In this document: piece by piece, positions 1-9,468 of the stretch
Layout: the number at the start of each line of letters is the position of its first letter
Numbering within the stretch: the stretch's first letter is position 1
Source of the DNA: an uncultured beta proteobacterium
Lineage (GTDB): Bacteria > Pseudomonadota > Gammaproteobacteria > Burkholderiales > Burkholderiaceae_C
Assembly: GCA_903839085.1 (NCBI GenBank)
Contig: CAIMBE010000143.1
Coordinates: 1-34,650, forward strand
Length of the DNA: 34,650 nucleotides
Direction of reading: 5' to 3'
Program-made: the position numbers and the translations under genes
Notes under the pieces: generated by a model
What the model was told of the DNA's origin: nothing
Database searches by the model: none
What the model saw: the letters and a program-made list of their open reading frames with translations, nothing else

Positions 1-191
1 CTGTAGCGGCCAAAACGCTCGCCGCCAACCACCGATTCCAGCAGGAAGCTGTGCCTGCCGCCCTCTTTCGAGTGGGCCAGTTTCAGGTACAGCGAGAGCG
101 GCGTCTCCAGATCGGCAAAGGCTTCCGCCAGCAGCGGGATCCGGTTATAGCCCTGTGCGCTCAGGCTTTTGAATTCGAGTTCAGAGATCAC
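1..191 (-). CDS. trpE: Anthranilate synthase component I, N-terminal fragment (truncated by window edge)
   Basis: Minus-strand reading from GTG at 191 gives [64 protein letters not shown], the characteristic TrpE N-terminus. Not in the ORF track because it has a GTG start and no stop in the window. Confidence 0.88.
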   Translation of the reverse strand, partial: MISELEFKSLSAQGYNRIPLLAEAFADLETPLSLYLKLAHSKEGGRHSFLLESVVGGERFGRY

Positions 192-415
192 GGGATGACG
201 TCTTTCAATCAGGGCCGAACCTTCTGCGCGTAGCGGGTTCAGCGGGCAGCCCGACCGGCTGCGGTTCATTCAACGGGCAAACAGGATGCTGTCAGGCGCG
301 GCCCGACGAAGCTTGCTGCCAACGCCAGGGCCATGCTCCCCGGTCGCTACAACCCGTGATCCAGATGCGGTGAATGAACATGCGCACAGTGTAGCAAACC
401 CGCACCAGCCGACCC

Positions 416-1135
416 TCAGGACGGGCTCAGTTGCTGCAGGGAATCAGCGAAGGCGTCGGCATCGACGGCGCGAATCGGCTCGCCGTGGTTGTAGCCATAA
501 GTGACCAGCACGACCGGACAGCCGGCCGCGCGTGCCGCCTGGGCGTCGTTGCTGGAGTCGCCAACCATCAGGGTGCGCTGCGGCGGCGTCCCCAGCGCCT
601 CGCAGGTCTTCAGCAGGGGCAGCGGATCGGGCTTCTTGCGCGCAAAGGCATCGCCGCCGAAGGTGAATTCGAAGAAACCGGCCAGCCCCTTGGACTCGAG
701 CAGTTGCCGGGCGAAGGCGGTCGGCTTGTTGGTCAGGCAGGCCATCTTCAAACCCTGCGCCCTGAGCTGGCGCAGCCCGGCCACGACGCCGGGGTAGACA
801 ACCGCCTGTTGCCCGTTGATGCGAAGGTAGTGGCGCTGATAGCTTGCCCACGCCTGGCCATACAGCGCATCGGCCTGAACGCCACTGTCACCCGGATCAA
901 CGCCGCCCGACGCCGCGCCGACCTGGGACAGAACGCTTCTTATCAGATGTTCGGAGCCCTTGCCGACCAGGCGCGCCACCGCGGCGCGGTCGACCCGATG
1001 CGCGCGATAGGGCGGCGCCAGATCGGACAGCATCAGGTTGAGCGCAAGCACGAAGTCGCCCAGCGTGTCGACCATGGTGCCGTCCAGGTCGACGATCACC
1101 GCCGTGACGTCGAACGGCGTGAGCAGGCCGGTCAT
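416..1135 (-). CDS. gph: Phosphoglycolate phosphatase (HAD superfamily)
   Basis: HAD motif I VDLDGTMVDT, motif II LTNKP, motif III/IV KKPDPLPLL...MVGDSSND; located upstream of trpE on the same strand. Confidence 0.9.
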   Translation of the reverse strand: MTGLLTPFDVTAVIVDLDGTMVDTLGDFVLALNLMLSDLAPPYRAHRVDRAAVARLVGKGSEHLIRSVLSQVGAASGGVDPGDSGVQADALYGQAWASYQRHYLRINGQQAVVYPGVVAGLRQLRAQGLKMACLTNKPTAFARQLLESKGLAGFFEFTFGGDAFARKKPDPLPLLKTCEALGTPPQRTLMVGDSSNDAQAARAAGCPVVLVTYGYNHGEPIRAVDADAFADSLQQLSPS

Positions 1136-1145
1136 TGCGCGCGCC

Positions 1146-2384
1146 TCACTTGACCAACTGGTTGAGCTGGATGATGGGCAACAGGACGGCCAGCACGATC
1201 AGCATCACGACCACACCCATGGCCACGATCAGCAGCGGCTCGAGCAGCGTGGCGAACTGCATGGCGCGGCGCGTCACCTCGGTGCTCAGCTGCCTGGCGG
1301 CGCGCTGCAACATCAGCGGCAGTTGCCCGGTCTGTTCACCGAGCCGGGCAAACATGGGCAGCAGCGCCGGGAAACGTTTCTTCTGCGCCAGCGCCGAGGC
1401 CAGCGGCGCGCCTTCGCGCACCAGCACCAGGGCATCGAGCGCATCGGTGCGCATGGCGCGGTTGGAGAGCGTGTCGGCGGCGGCCTGCAGCGCCTTGAGG
1501 ATCGGCACGCCGGCCGCCGCCAGCATCGCCAGCGTGCTGGCGAAGCGCGCCGTGTTGTAGCTGCGCGCCAGCTTGCCCAGAATCGGCAGCTTGAGCCAGG
1601 CGGCGTCAAATTTCTCGCGGAACAGTGCGTTCGCCAGCGCCAGTCGCGCGCCGAACGCGGCCAGCACCAGAAGCAGCAGCATCAGCCAGCCGTAGGAGCG
1701 CACGAAGTTGCTGATGCCGATCATGACGACCGTCAGGACCGGCAGGGCCCGCTTGCTGCTGGCAAACACATGGGCTACCTGCGGCACCACATAAGCCACC
1801 AAAAACAGCACGATCACGATCGCCACCAGCGTCACGATGGCCGGGTACAACGCCGCGCCGATCAGCTTGGACTTGAGCAGCTGCTGCTCTTCGAGGTCGT
1901 CAGCCAGCCGCTCGAGCACCTGCCCCAGCGTTCCGCTTTGCTCGCCAGCGCCGATGACCGCGACAAATATGCCAGAGAACTCCTGCGGATGCTGGGCCAG
2001 TGCCCGCGCGAACGTGGTGCCGCCATTGACCTCGGCGCGCAGCGTGGCCACCAGATGGTGTTCGCTCTCCCGCTCTGCCTCGTCGGACAGGGAACTCAGT
2101 GCCCGCTCCAGCGGCAGCCCCGACGACACCAGCCCGGCCAGCTGGCGCGTCCAGACGCCCAGTCCCGTGGCATTGAAGACGCGCCGGCGAAAACGCCCGC
2201 CAGCGGTCGACTGGCCATGACTGCCAGCCAACTCGGTGGCATCGGCACCCACCAGTTCGAGCTTCATCGGTACCAGGCCTTGACCGCGCAGCATGCCGCG
2301 CGCGGCCTTGGCCGAGTCGGCATCGATCACGCCCTTGCGGGTTTGTCCTTCGGCATCCAGGGCCTCGAATGAATAAACGGGCAT
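1146..2384 (-). CDS. gspF: Type II secretion inner-membrane platform protein GspF
   Basis: MPVYSFEALDAEGQTRKGVIDADSAKAAR..., ATGLGVWTRQLAGLVSSGLPLERALSSL, three hydrophobic segments, C-terminal LLPIIQLNQLVK. Confidence 0.95.
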   Translation of the reverse strand: MPVYSFEALDAEGQTRKGVIDADSAKAARGMLRGQGLVPMKLELVGADATELAGSHGQSTAGGRFRRRVFNATGLGVWTRQLAGLVSSGLPLERALSSLSDEAERESEHHLVATLRAEVNGGTTFARALAQHPQEFSGIFVAVIGAGEQSGTLGQVLERLADDLEEQQLLKSKLIGAALYPAIVTLVAIVIVLFLVAYVVPQVAHVFASSKRALPVLTVVMIGISNFVRSYGWLMLLLLVLAAFGARLALANALFREKFDAAWLKLPILGKLARSYNTARFASTLAMLAAAGVPILKALQAAADTLSNRAMRTDALDALVLVREGAPLASALAQKKRFPALLPMFARLGEQTGQLPLMLQRAARQLSTEVTRRAMQFATLLEPLLIVAMGVVVMLIVLAVLLPIIQLNQLVK

Positions 2385-2440
2385 CGCGCAACTCTGGAAC
2401 GATTACCGGGAGCTGCCCAGCATGGGGGCCAGTTTCCCCG

Positions 2441-2513
2441 GCGGGCCGTCCCAAGGCGAAACAACCCCCTCAGTGGGGCAGCGAACGACGCGGAGCGCGG
2501 AGCGTGGGGGCAC
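2441..2513. repeat. Intergenic GC-rich repeat/hairpin between gspE and gspF
   Basis: Core CCCCCTCAGTGGGGCAGCGAACGACGCGGAGCGCGGAGCGTGGGGGCACC; C-run/G-run complementarity; fills the only large gap in the minus-strand gsp gene set. Confidence 0.6.
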
Positions 2514-2517
2514 CATA

Positions 2518-3906
2518 TCAGTCGCGCGTCACGCGCAACAATTCCTCGCGGGAGGTAAGACCCATTTGAACCAGGCGTTCACCGTCGTCGCGCATCAGCG
2601 TCATGCCGGCAGCCAGGGCAGCGGCACGAATGTCGGCCTCGGCAGCGCGGTTGTGAATTTGCCCCCGAATCGCGTCGTTTGCCACCAGCAGTTCGAACAC
2701 GCCCGAGCGGCCCTGGTAGCCGGTTTGCCCGCAGGATGGACAGCCGGCGCCGCGGCAGCTGGTGCACAGCTTGCGCACCAGCCGCTGCGCCAGCACCCCG
2801 AGCAGCGACGAGCTCAGCAGAAACGGCTCCACCCCCATGTCGGTCAGGCGGGTCACGGCGCTGGCGGCATCGTTGGTGTGGATCGTGGCAAGGACCAGAT
2901 GCCCGGTGAGCGAAGCCTGGATGGCGATCTGGGCGGTCTCGAAATCGCGGATCTCGCCGATGATGATGATGTCCGGGTCCTGCCTGAGGATGGCACGCAG
3001 GGCCTTGGCAAAGGTGAGTTCGATCTTGGCATTGACCTGGGTCTGGCCGACACCCGCAAACTCGTACTCGATCGGGTCTTCGACCGTCATGATGTTGCTG
3101 TGACCGGCATCGAGCCGGCCCATCGCGGCATAGAGCGTGGTGGTCTTGCCCGAACCGGTGGGCCCGGTGACCAGAACGATGCCGTGCGGTTGCGTTACCA
3201 GTTGCTCGAAGCGCTTGAGGACATCGCCCTGCATGCCGAGCGCCTCCAGGCTCAGGCGACCCTCGGATTTGTCAAGCAGTCGCAGCACCGCGCGCTCGCC
3301 ATGCGCGCTGGGCAGCGTGCTGACCCGCACATCGACCGCGCGCGTGCCAATGCGCAGGGAGATGCGGCCGTCCTGCGGCAGGCGGCGCTCGGCAATGTCG
3401 AGGTCGGCCATGATCTTCAGGCGCGAAATCAGGGCTGCGTGCAGGGCGCGGTTGGGCTGCACCACCTCGCGCAGGCTGCCGTCGACGCGAAAGCGCACGC
3501 TCGAGTGGCGCTCGTAGGGCTCGATGTGGATGTCGCTGGCGCCATCGCGCGCCGCCTGCGTCAGCAGCGCATTGAGCATGCGGATGATGGGCGCGTCGTC
3601 CGAGGTCTCCAGCAGATCCTCGATCGCCGGCAAGTCCTGCATCATCCGTGAAAGGTCGGCATCGCTCTCCACCTCGCTGACCACCGCCGCCGCGCTGGAC
3701 TCGCCCTGCGCGTAGGCTGCGCTGATGCGCTGGATCAGCACCGCCGGGGTTTGCGTCTCGATGCGCAGGACCGGGTACTTGCGCATCACTTCGCTGACGG
3801 CGCTGGCGCCCGACTCGGGGTGCAGGCACAGGGTCAACTGACCGGCTTCGTCCTCCAGCAACAATTGATGCGTGCGGGCGAAAGCGTACGGCAAGGGGTA
3901 GCGCAT
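2518..3906 (-). CDS. gspE: Type II secretion ATPase GspE
   Basis: Walker A GPTGSGKTTTLYAAM, Asp box EDPIEYEFAGVGQTQVN, LRQDPDIIIIGEIRDFETAQIA, ATIHTNDA, CxxC-CxxC motif. Confidence 0.97.
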   Translation of the reverse strand: MRYPLPYAFARTHQLLLEDEAGQLTLCLHPESGASAVSEVMRKYPVLRIETQTPAVLIQRISAAYAQGESSAAAVVSEVESDADLSRMMQDLPAIEDLLETSDDAPIIRMLNALLTQAARDGASDIHIEPYERHSSVRFRVDGSLREVVQPNRALHAALISRLKIMADLDIAERRLPQDGRISLRIGTRAVDVRVSTLPSAHGERAVLRLLDKSEGRLSLEALGMQGDVLKRFEQLVTQPHGIVLVTGPTGSGKTTTLYAAMGRLDAGHSNIMTVEDPIEYEFAGVGQTQVNAKIELTFAKALRAILRQDPDIIIIGEIRDFETAQIAIQASLTGHLVLATIHTNDAASAVTRLTDMGVEPFLLSSSLLGVLAQRLVRKLCTSCRGAGCPSCGQTGYQGRSGVFELLVANDAIRGQIHNRAAEADIRAAALAAGMTLMRDDGERLVQMGLTSREELLRVTRD

Positions 3907-3922
3907 GACTGCCTGGCCCGAC

Positions 3923-6010
3923 TCAGGGTTTGCTTGCCGCAGCCGGGGCCGCAGGCGCCGAACCTGGCAGGGCCGGCAACTGCGCTGCCTCGTTGATCGG
4001 CATCGTTTGGCTCGGCACCGGTTGCGCCTCCTTCAGCCCCGAGCGCATCAACTCATATCGGTCGACTGACAAACGGCCAGTGGCAGCTGCATCGCGCACG
4101 ACCACCGGGCGCAAAAATACCATCAGGTTGGTCTTCTTGCGTGTCCGGATCTCGCTCTTGAACAGGTTGCCAAAGAACGGGACATCGCCGACCCCAGGGA
4201 CTTTGTCCTGATTGCCCGAGTACTCATCCTGCAACAGGCCGCCCAGTACCACCACGGCGCCATCTTCCACCAGCACATTCGATTCAATCGTGCGTTTGTT
4301 GGTAGTCGGTCCATTGGCGGCATTCACGGTTGACGCCAGCACACTCGACACTTCCTGGTAAATCGTCAGCTTGATGGTTCCGTTCTCGCTGATCTGTGGT
4401 TTGACTTTGAGCGTCAGGCCAACGTCCTTGCGCTCAATCGTCTGAAACGGATTGACGCTGCCACTGTTGGTGCTGCCGGTATTGGTGAACTGCCCGGTGA
4501 CAAAAGGCACGTTCTGACCAATCACAATCTTTGCTTCCTCGTTGTCCAGTGTCAGCAGATTCGGGGTCGACAACACATTGCCGCTGCCCGTTGTTTCGAG
4601 AAAGTTGGCCAGAAAGCCAAGCACGTAAACGCCATTGGTCTGATGCGCCACACCCAGGTTCACACCGGCACCGGGCAAGGCCGCGCCCGCCGCGCCCTGC
4701 AGCGCAAGGTTGATGATGTTGGCGCCCGCCGTACTGAAATTGGTTCCCAGCATGCCAATGTTGCTGCTGCCTGCATTGCCCATGGCGCCCTGCCACTGAA
4801 TGCCGAACTGAGCCGCCTTGTCGGCGCTGACTTCGGCGATCAGGCTCTCGACGAAGACCTGGGCGCGCCGCGCATCAAGGCGGTCGATGACCTCGCGCAA
4901 CTGGCGGTATTGAGGCTCGGGCGCCGTGATGATCAGGGAGTTGGTGGCCGCGTCAGCCTGTACCTGACCGCCGGTGGCCGATGTCGCCGCTGTGGACGCC
5001 GCCGCAATCGCTGCGCCGGGGGCGCCCGCCACCGTCGGCGAGCTCTGGGTCTGGCCGGTCATGGCGGCACGCAGCGTGACCGCCAGTTTGGTCGCATCGG
5101 CGTTCTTCAGGTAGACCACGTAGATGTTGCCGGCGGCGCCATTGCCGCTGCCGGCGAGCGGCTGGTCAAGCTTGTCAACGAGCGACCTCACCAGCGCCAC
5201 GCGGGCCGGGTTGGCGGCGCGCAGAAGCAGCGTGTTGGAGCGCGGCTCGGCAATCAGCGTGGTCTTGAACGAGGTGTCGCCACCCACGGTCGCCGACCCG
5301 GCCGACTCGATCAGGCGCAGCACCAGCGGCGCCAGGTCAACCGCAATGGCGTGCTTGAGCGCAATCACCTCAACGCCGGTCGCGTTGGCCACATCCATGG
5401 CCGCAATAATGCGCGCCAGGCGGCGCAGATTGTCGGCATAGTCGGTGATCACCAGCGAGTTGTTGCCCGGGTTGGCATTGATCGTGTTGTTCGGGCTGAT
5501 CAAGGGGCGCAGCACCGTCACCAGATTGTTGGCGGATTCGAAGTTGAGCTTGAAGATCTGCGTGCTGATCTGGCTGCCGGCCGCCACTTCTGCCGAGGCC
5601 GGCGTGTTCTCGCTGACCGTCACGCCGGCGCTCTGCAGCTTGGCGTCGGCCTCCGGAATCACCTTGTACAGGCCGGCCGACTCCACCATCGTGAAACCCT
5701 GCAGCCGCAGGGCGGCAAGAAACTGGTTCATGGCCGCGCCGCGGCTGACCGGCTTCTCGGTGACCAGCGTCAAGGTGCCCTTGACGCGCGGGTCGACCAC
5801 CACATTGAAGCCGGTGATGCTGGCCATGGTGCGCGCCACCGCCTCGATTTCGGCATTGCTGAAATTGAGCGTGACCGGCTCGCCGGGTTTGGTCGCAGTC
5901 GTCTGCGCCGGCGCATTCAATGGAAACAAAGCGGCAACTGCGGCCAGCAAAGCGCTGATGGCGACTGACCGGACGACGCCCGGGAAACCTGGCAAGACAG
6001 CAAATTTCAT
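3923..6010 (-). CDS. gspD: Type II secretion secretin GspD
   Basis: N-domain repeats (ITGFNVVVDPRVKGTLTLV; LIIAEPRSNTLLL), secretin domain VLSTPNLLTLDNEEAKIVIGQNVPFVTG, VPGVGDVPFFGNLFKSEIRTRKKTNLMVFLRP. Confidence 0.97.
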   Translation of the reverse strand: MKFAVLPGFPGVVRSVAISALLAAVAALFPLNAPAQTTATKPGEPVTLNFSNAEIEAVARTMASITGFNVVVDPRVKGTLTLVTEKPVSRGAAMNQFLAALRLQGFTMVESAGLYKVIPEADAKLQSAGVTVSENTPASAEVAAGSQISTQIFKLNFESANNLVTVLRPLISPNNTINANPGNNSLVITDYADNLRRLARIIAAMDVANATGVEVIALKHAIAVDLAPLVLRLIESAGSATVGGDTSFKTTLIAEPRSNTLLLRAANPARVALVRSLVDKLDQPLAGSGNGAAGNIYVVYLKNADATKLAVTLRAAMTGQTQSSPTVAGAPGAAIAAASTAATSATGGQVQADAATNSLIITAPEPQYRQLREVIDRLDARRAQVFVESLIAEVSADKAAQFGIQWQGAMGNAGSSNIGMLGTNFSTAGANIINLALQGAAGAALPGAGVNLGVAHQTNGVYVLGFLANFLETTGSGNVLSTPNLLTLDNEEAKIVIGQNVPFVTGQFTNTGSTNSGSVNPFQTIERKDVGLTLKVKPQISENGTIKLTIYQEVSSVLASTVNAANGPTTNKRTIESNVLVEDGAVVVLGGLLQDEYSGNQDKVPGVGDVPFFGNLFKSEIRTRKKTNLMVFLRPVVVRDAAATGRLSVDRYELMRSGLKEAQPVPSQTMPINEAAQLPALPGSAPAAPAAASKP

Positions 6011-6016
6011 ACAGAT

Positions 6017-6796
6017 TCAACCCACTTTGATGATGGCACGCGCGCCATCTCGACGCCCGATGATGTTCAGAAGATTGGACAATGCTTCGAGGCGCTCCGG
6101 CGCGGCACTGGCAAGCCCCTCAAATCTGAGCTTTGAGCCCACCCATTGACCAGTGCCGGACAATTGTAGACTGCCCTCCAGCGTCTCGATGGCAATGCTC
6201 GGCGTGGCGCCGCCGAGCAGAACGATGCGGTAGCTGCCCATCGGTTTGAGGGTCGACAGGCGCGATGAGATCTGCGTTGCATCGAGTTGGGCACGCCCGC
6301 CCAGCAGCACATGCCCGGCCGCCCATTGGAGCGTCAGGCCCTGCGTCGCCAGGGTCAGCTGGCCCTCGGCCTGCACCGTGTTCCAGGGCGTGCCCAGGCC
6401 GGTCAGCCAATGCGCCGGCCACTGAGACAGGCTGTCGGCCAGGACCAGGCTGGCGCCGCCCCAGTGCGGCTGCACGCTCAGGCGCCAGGCCTGCTGCATG
6501 CAGCAGTCGGCCTGCAACTGGACCTGCAGGCCCGACCCGCCGGGCCGGATCATCCAGCTCATTCTTCCTGGCAAAACGGCGGCGTCATTGCTGCCCGTCC
6601 CGCCGCTCAGAACCAGCCGCGCCGATCCGTTCCAGAGCGTGCCGCGCGCGTCCTCGAAGAGCAGGCGCTGGTTGAACGCGCGCTGCAGAGGTTCGGTGAG
6701 CCAGCGCGCCGGCGCCTGGACCAGGGTCACCAGCAACAAACCGGCTAGCGCGCCGGCGACTGCCCACGACCACGGTGATCTCGTTTGCCGTGTCAC
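6017..6796 (-). CDS. gspN: Type II secretion protein GspN
   Basis: Position between gspM and gspD; single N-terminal TM; RLLFEDARGTLWNGSARL typical of GspN. Confidence 0.88.
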   Translation of the reverse strand: MTRQTRSPWSWAVAGALAGLLLVTLVQAPARWLTEPLQRAFNQRLLFEDARGTLWNGSARLVLSGGTGSNDAAVLPGRMSWMIRPGGSGLQVQLQADCCMQQAWRLSVQPHWGGASLVLADSLSQWPAHWLTGLGTPWNTVQAEGQLTLATQGLTLQWAAGHVLLGGRAQLDATQISSRLSTLKPMGSYRIVLLGGATPSIAIETLEGSLQLSGTGQWVGSKLRFEGLASAAPERLEALSNLLNIIGRRDGARAIIKVG

Positions 6797-7266
6797 TTGA
6801 AGTTAAGCGTCAACGTGCCGTCCCATGTGCCGTTGGCGCCGCGCAGCAGCCGGGCCTCGCTCGGCACGGTGCGCACGTTCAGGCGCACCTGAACCAGCCA
6901 CTGCGCCAAGGCATCCGCGGAGACACCCTTCAGGGTGACGGTGGTGCGCTCGCCCGCTGAAGCCAGCTGCGCCACCGCTCCGAGCGGCCTGACCGACGCC
7001 TCCAGCAGGCGCCGCGCCTCGTCGGGAGCAAGGCGGGGCTGGGCCTGCAGCGCCCTGGCCTGCGCTTGCAGACCCTGCATCTGCTGCAGTTGCGCATCGA
7101 GCGTTCGGCGCTGGCTTTCGGCCGAGCGAAGCGTGGCCAGCGCCGGCGCCACAGCGATCCACCACGCCAGGGCAGCCACAACCAGTGTCAGGGCCGCGAC
7201 GACCAGAGCGCGCTCTCGCGCGGAGACGCCCTGCCAGCGCGCCATCAGAAGCGACCAAGCGTTCAT
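6793..7266 (-). CDS. gspM: Type II secretion protein GspM
   Basis: Short N-terminal cytoplasmic segment WQGVSARERALVVAALTLVVAALAWW then coiled region; overlaps gspL and gspN. Confidence 0.9.
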   Translation of the reverse strand: MNAWSLLMARWQGVSARERALVVAALTLVVAALAWWIAVAPALATLRSAESQRRTLDAQLQQMQGLQAQARALQAQPRLAPDEARRLLEASVRPLGAVAQLASAGERTTVTLKGVSADALAQWLVQVRLNVRTVPSEARLLRGANGTWDGTLTLNFK

Positions 7267-8492
7267 GGTGCCGACACCTGTTTCATGACCACGCTGTCGG
7301 CCTCGGCGCCAAGCTGATAGGCCTGCGCCTTGAGCTTGAACGCGATCGCGGCAACTTCCTCGGGCGTGAGCCTCAGACCCTTCAAACGCAACTCGCCGGC
7401 GGCATATTCAAGCCCTGCCGGCGTGGTACCAGGCGGCGCGGCCAGCGCGAAGACCGCCATCATGACCTCGAGGTCGCGCGTCGATGCCGCGCCACTGCTT
7501 TGCTGCAGGGCGGCCACCTCCTTGCCCATCTGGATCGGCGCGTCGACCACCACCCGCACATGGGGAAACGTGCTGGTCAGCAGGTCGCGAATGGCCAGCC
7601 GCTGCGCGTCGCTGCGCGATTGCTCGCGCCAGGCCCACGCGTTCAGCCCGGCCAGGTTGATCAGCAGCAAGGCCAGCAGCGCCAAGCGGGCGGCGCGCCA
7701 GCGTGGCGCACGCAGCAGACCGCCCAGGGTGTCGGACAGGCGCTTGCGGGTCCGCGCCGCGCTCGAATTCACGAGATCGAACTGGGCCAGATCCCATGCC
7801 GACTGGATGGCCAGCAGGCGACGCTGCCCGACCTGCTGCAATGTGACGCTGCGCCTGAACAGTTGCTCGGCCAGCGCGGCGACCGCCGGTTCGGCCACAA
7901 TGGCGCGCGTCTCGGGCCAGTTCAAAAGCGCCACGGAGGCCTTTGACAGCGGCCAGCAGTCGACGGCACCACCGGTGTTGCTGAAGACAAGCTGCGCATG
8001 GTCCTGCTCGCCGCTCACATAGAGGGCGTCGGTCAGCGCATCGGGCGCAAATTCGGGAACGACCCGGCTGACCGCCCGCCCGGCCTGCTCGAGCGCCTGC
8101 AGCGAGGTGCGCAGCCACTCCCGGTCGCAGACCGCGACCCATACCGCAAGGTCGGCCTTGGCGCCGGGCTCGATCGCGAAATGCAGTTGCGCCGTCTCGT
8201 CGAGCAGCTGGTCTTCCAGCAGCCCCTCGAGCACGGCGCGCAGACGCGAAGGTCCGCCTTCCTGGAAAAAACGCCGGCTCAGGCTCCCCTTGGGCAACTG
8301 CACCCGGTGCCACGAGAGCTTGTCGGCGCCCACCAACGCCACCACCTCGGCCGCGCTGTCAACCTGCGGCAACAGGGCCAGTGGAACACGCGACTGCTCT
8401 GCAATGCCCATGCCATCCGGACTGAGCACAAAGTCGTACAGGGCTGCCGTGTCGCTCGACTCCGATGGAAGGGTAACGATAAGGGTGGTCAT
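7263..8492 (-). CDS. gspL: Type II secretion protein GspL (start trimmed to MTTLIVTLP)
   Basis: Actin-like cytoplasmic domain plus TM (RLALLALLLINLAGLNAWAWREQ) followed by ferredoxin-like C-terminus; gene order. Confidence 0.9.
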   Translation of the reverse strand: MTTLIVTLPSESSDTAALYDFVLSPDGMGIAEQSRVPLALLPQVDSAAEVVALVGADKLSWHRVQLPKGSLSRRFFQEGGPSRLRAVLEGLLEDQLLDETAQLHFAIEPGAKADLAVWVAVCDREWLRTSLQALEQAGRAVSRVVPEFAPDALTDALYVSGEQDHAQLVFSNTGGAVDCWPLSKASVALLNWPETRAIVAEPAVAALAEQLFRRSVTLQQVGQRRLLAIQSAWDLAQFDLVNSSAARTRKRLSDTLGGLLRAPRWRAARLALLALLLINLAGLNAWAWREQSRSDAQRLAIRDLLTSTFPHVRVVVDAPIQMGKEVAALQQSSGAASTRDLEVMMAVFALAAPPGTTPAGLEYAAGELRLKGLRLTPEEVAAIAFKLKAQAYQLGAEADSVVMKQVSAP

Positions 8493-8508
8493 GGGCAGGT
8501 CTCGGCGT

Positions 8509-9468
8509 TCATTGTAAAGGGGCGCCAGGTGATGCCATGCCGCGTTTGCGCCACAGGGTTTTGACTTCCATGCCATCGCGCTGTACCACCGATCGCTCCT
8601 GCACCACGGTCTGATCGACCTGCAGATTGCCGTGTATTTCAAAGAAACGGCTCGACACGCTGTGCTGCGCGTCGCTGAAGCGCGCCTTGTCGGTGCCGGC
8701 CGACTTGGCTGCATCGCTCAGGACGCTCAAATGCGACAAGCCGCGCTCGCGCACCAGTCGGCTGGCGTCGGCCATCTCGAAGCTTTCGACACAGGCGTAG
8801 ATCACCTCCACGGCGGCGCTGTTGAGATTGACAGGCGTCGGCACCGGCAGGATCGTGATGTACGGCCGCAGTTTGGCAATGGTCAATGGCGACAGGCCCA
8901 GCCATGCCAGTTCGTCGGCTTCACGCGGCCACAGCGGCAGCGCCGCATTGGCCTGACTTTCGGCGCCGCTGGCCTGCATCAGGCGAAGGTAGTCGACCAT
9001 CACCGCAAGCTCGCTGGCCGGCAGGTTCAGCAGCTCAAACAAGCGGGCGAAAGCTAGCCGGCTCGGCTCGTCAATCTTTCCGCTCTGCACCAGGTTGGTG
9101 ACATTGAGCCGGGCCTGCAAATCAAGGATCTGACCACTCAGGAAGGCGTCCTGCGCCTCGTCTGCGGCCAGCGCATCGCTGCGGTCGGCAGCCAGGAAGG
9201 TGGACAGGCGCGCCTGCTCAAGCGGCACCGCCCAGGGTTCGGCCAGGTGGTCGGCGCCACCCTTGCGCGCATCCTCGCGCAGGATCAGCCGCGCCCAGTC
9301 GAGCGCGCCGGTGAGCACCCAGCCAGACTGCGTGCGGCTGCGCTCCGCCGCCTCGACCTCGACCGCTCGCCACTGCTGCCACATCGAACTGGCAGCCAGC
9401 GTGGCCACCAGCGCCACGGTCAGCATGGCGCTCAGAAGGGCCGCGCCGCCAGCGCGCCGGCGCCTCAT
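8509..9468 (-). CDS. gspK: Minor pseudopilin GspK
   Basis: Prepilin-like N-terminus RRRAGGAALLSAMLTVALVATLAASSMWQQW; LQARLNVTNLV; PTPVNLNSAAVEVIYA. Confidence 0.93.
   Translation of the reverse strand: MRRRRAGGAALLSAMLTVALVATLAASSMWQQWRAVEVEAAERSRTQSGWVLTGALDWARLILREDARKGGADHLAEPWAVPLEQARLSTFLAADRSDALAADEAQDAFLSGQILDLQARLNVTNLVQSGKIDEPSRLAFARLFELLNLPASELAVMVDYLRLMQASGAESQANAALPLWPREADELAWLGLSPLTIAKLRPYITILPVPTPVNLNSAAVEVIYACVESFEMADASRLVRERGLSHLSVLSDAAKSAGTDKARFSDAQHSVSSRFFEIHGNLQVDQTVVQERSVVQRDGMEVKTLWRKRGMASPGAPLQ

Noticed and set aside
1038-2372. 444-aa plus-strand ORF opposite gspF
   Set aside because: Shadow ORF, Gln/His-rich, contradicts clear GspF.
4643-5968. 441-aa plus-strand ORF opposite gspD
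   Set aside because: Shadow ORF; GspD signature is unambiguous on minus.
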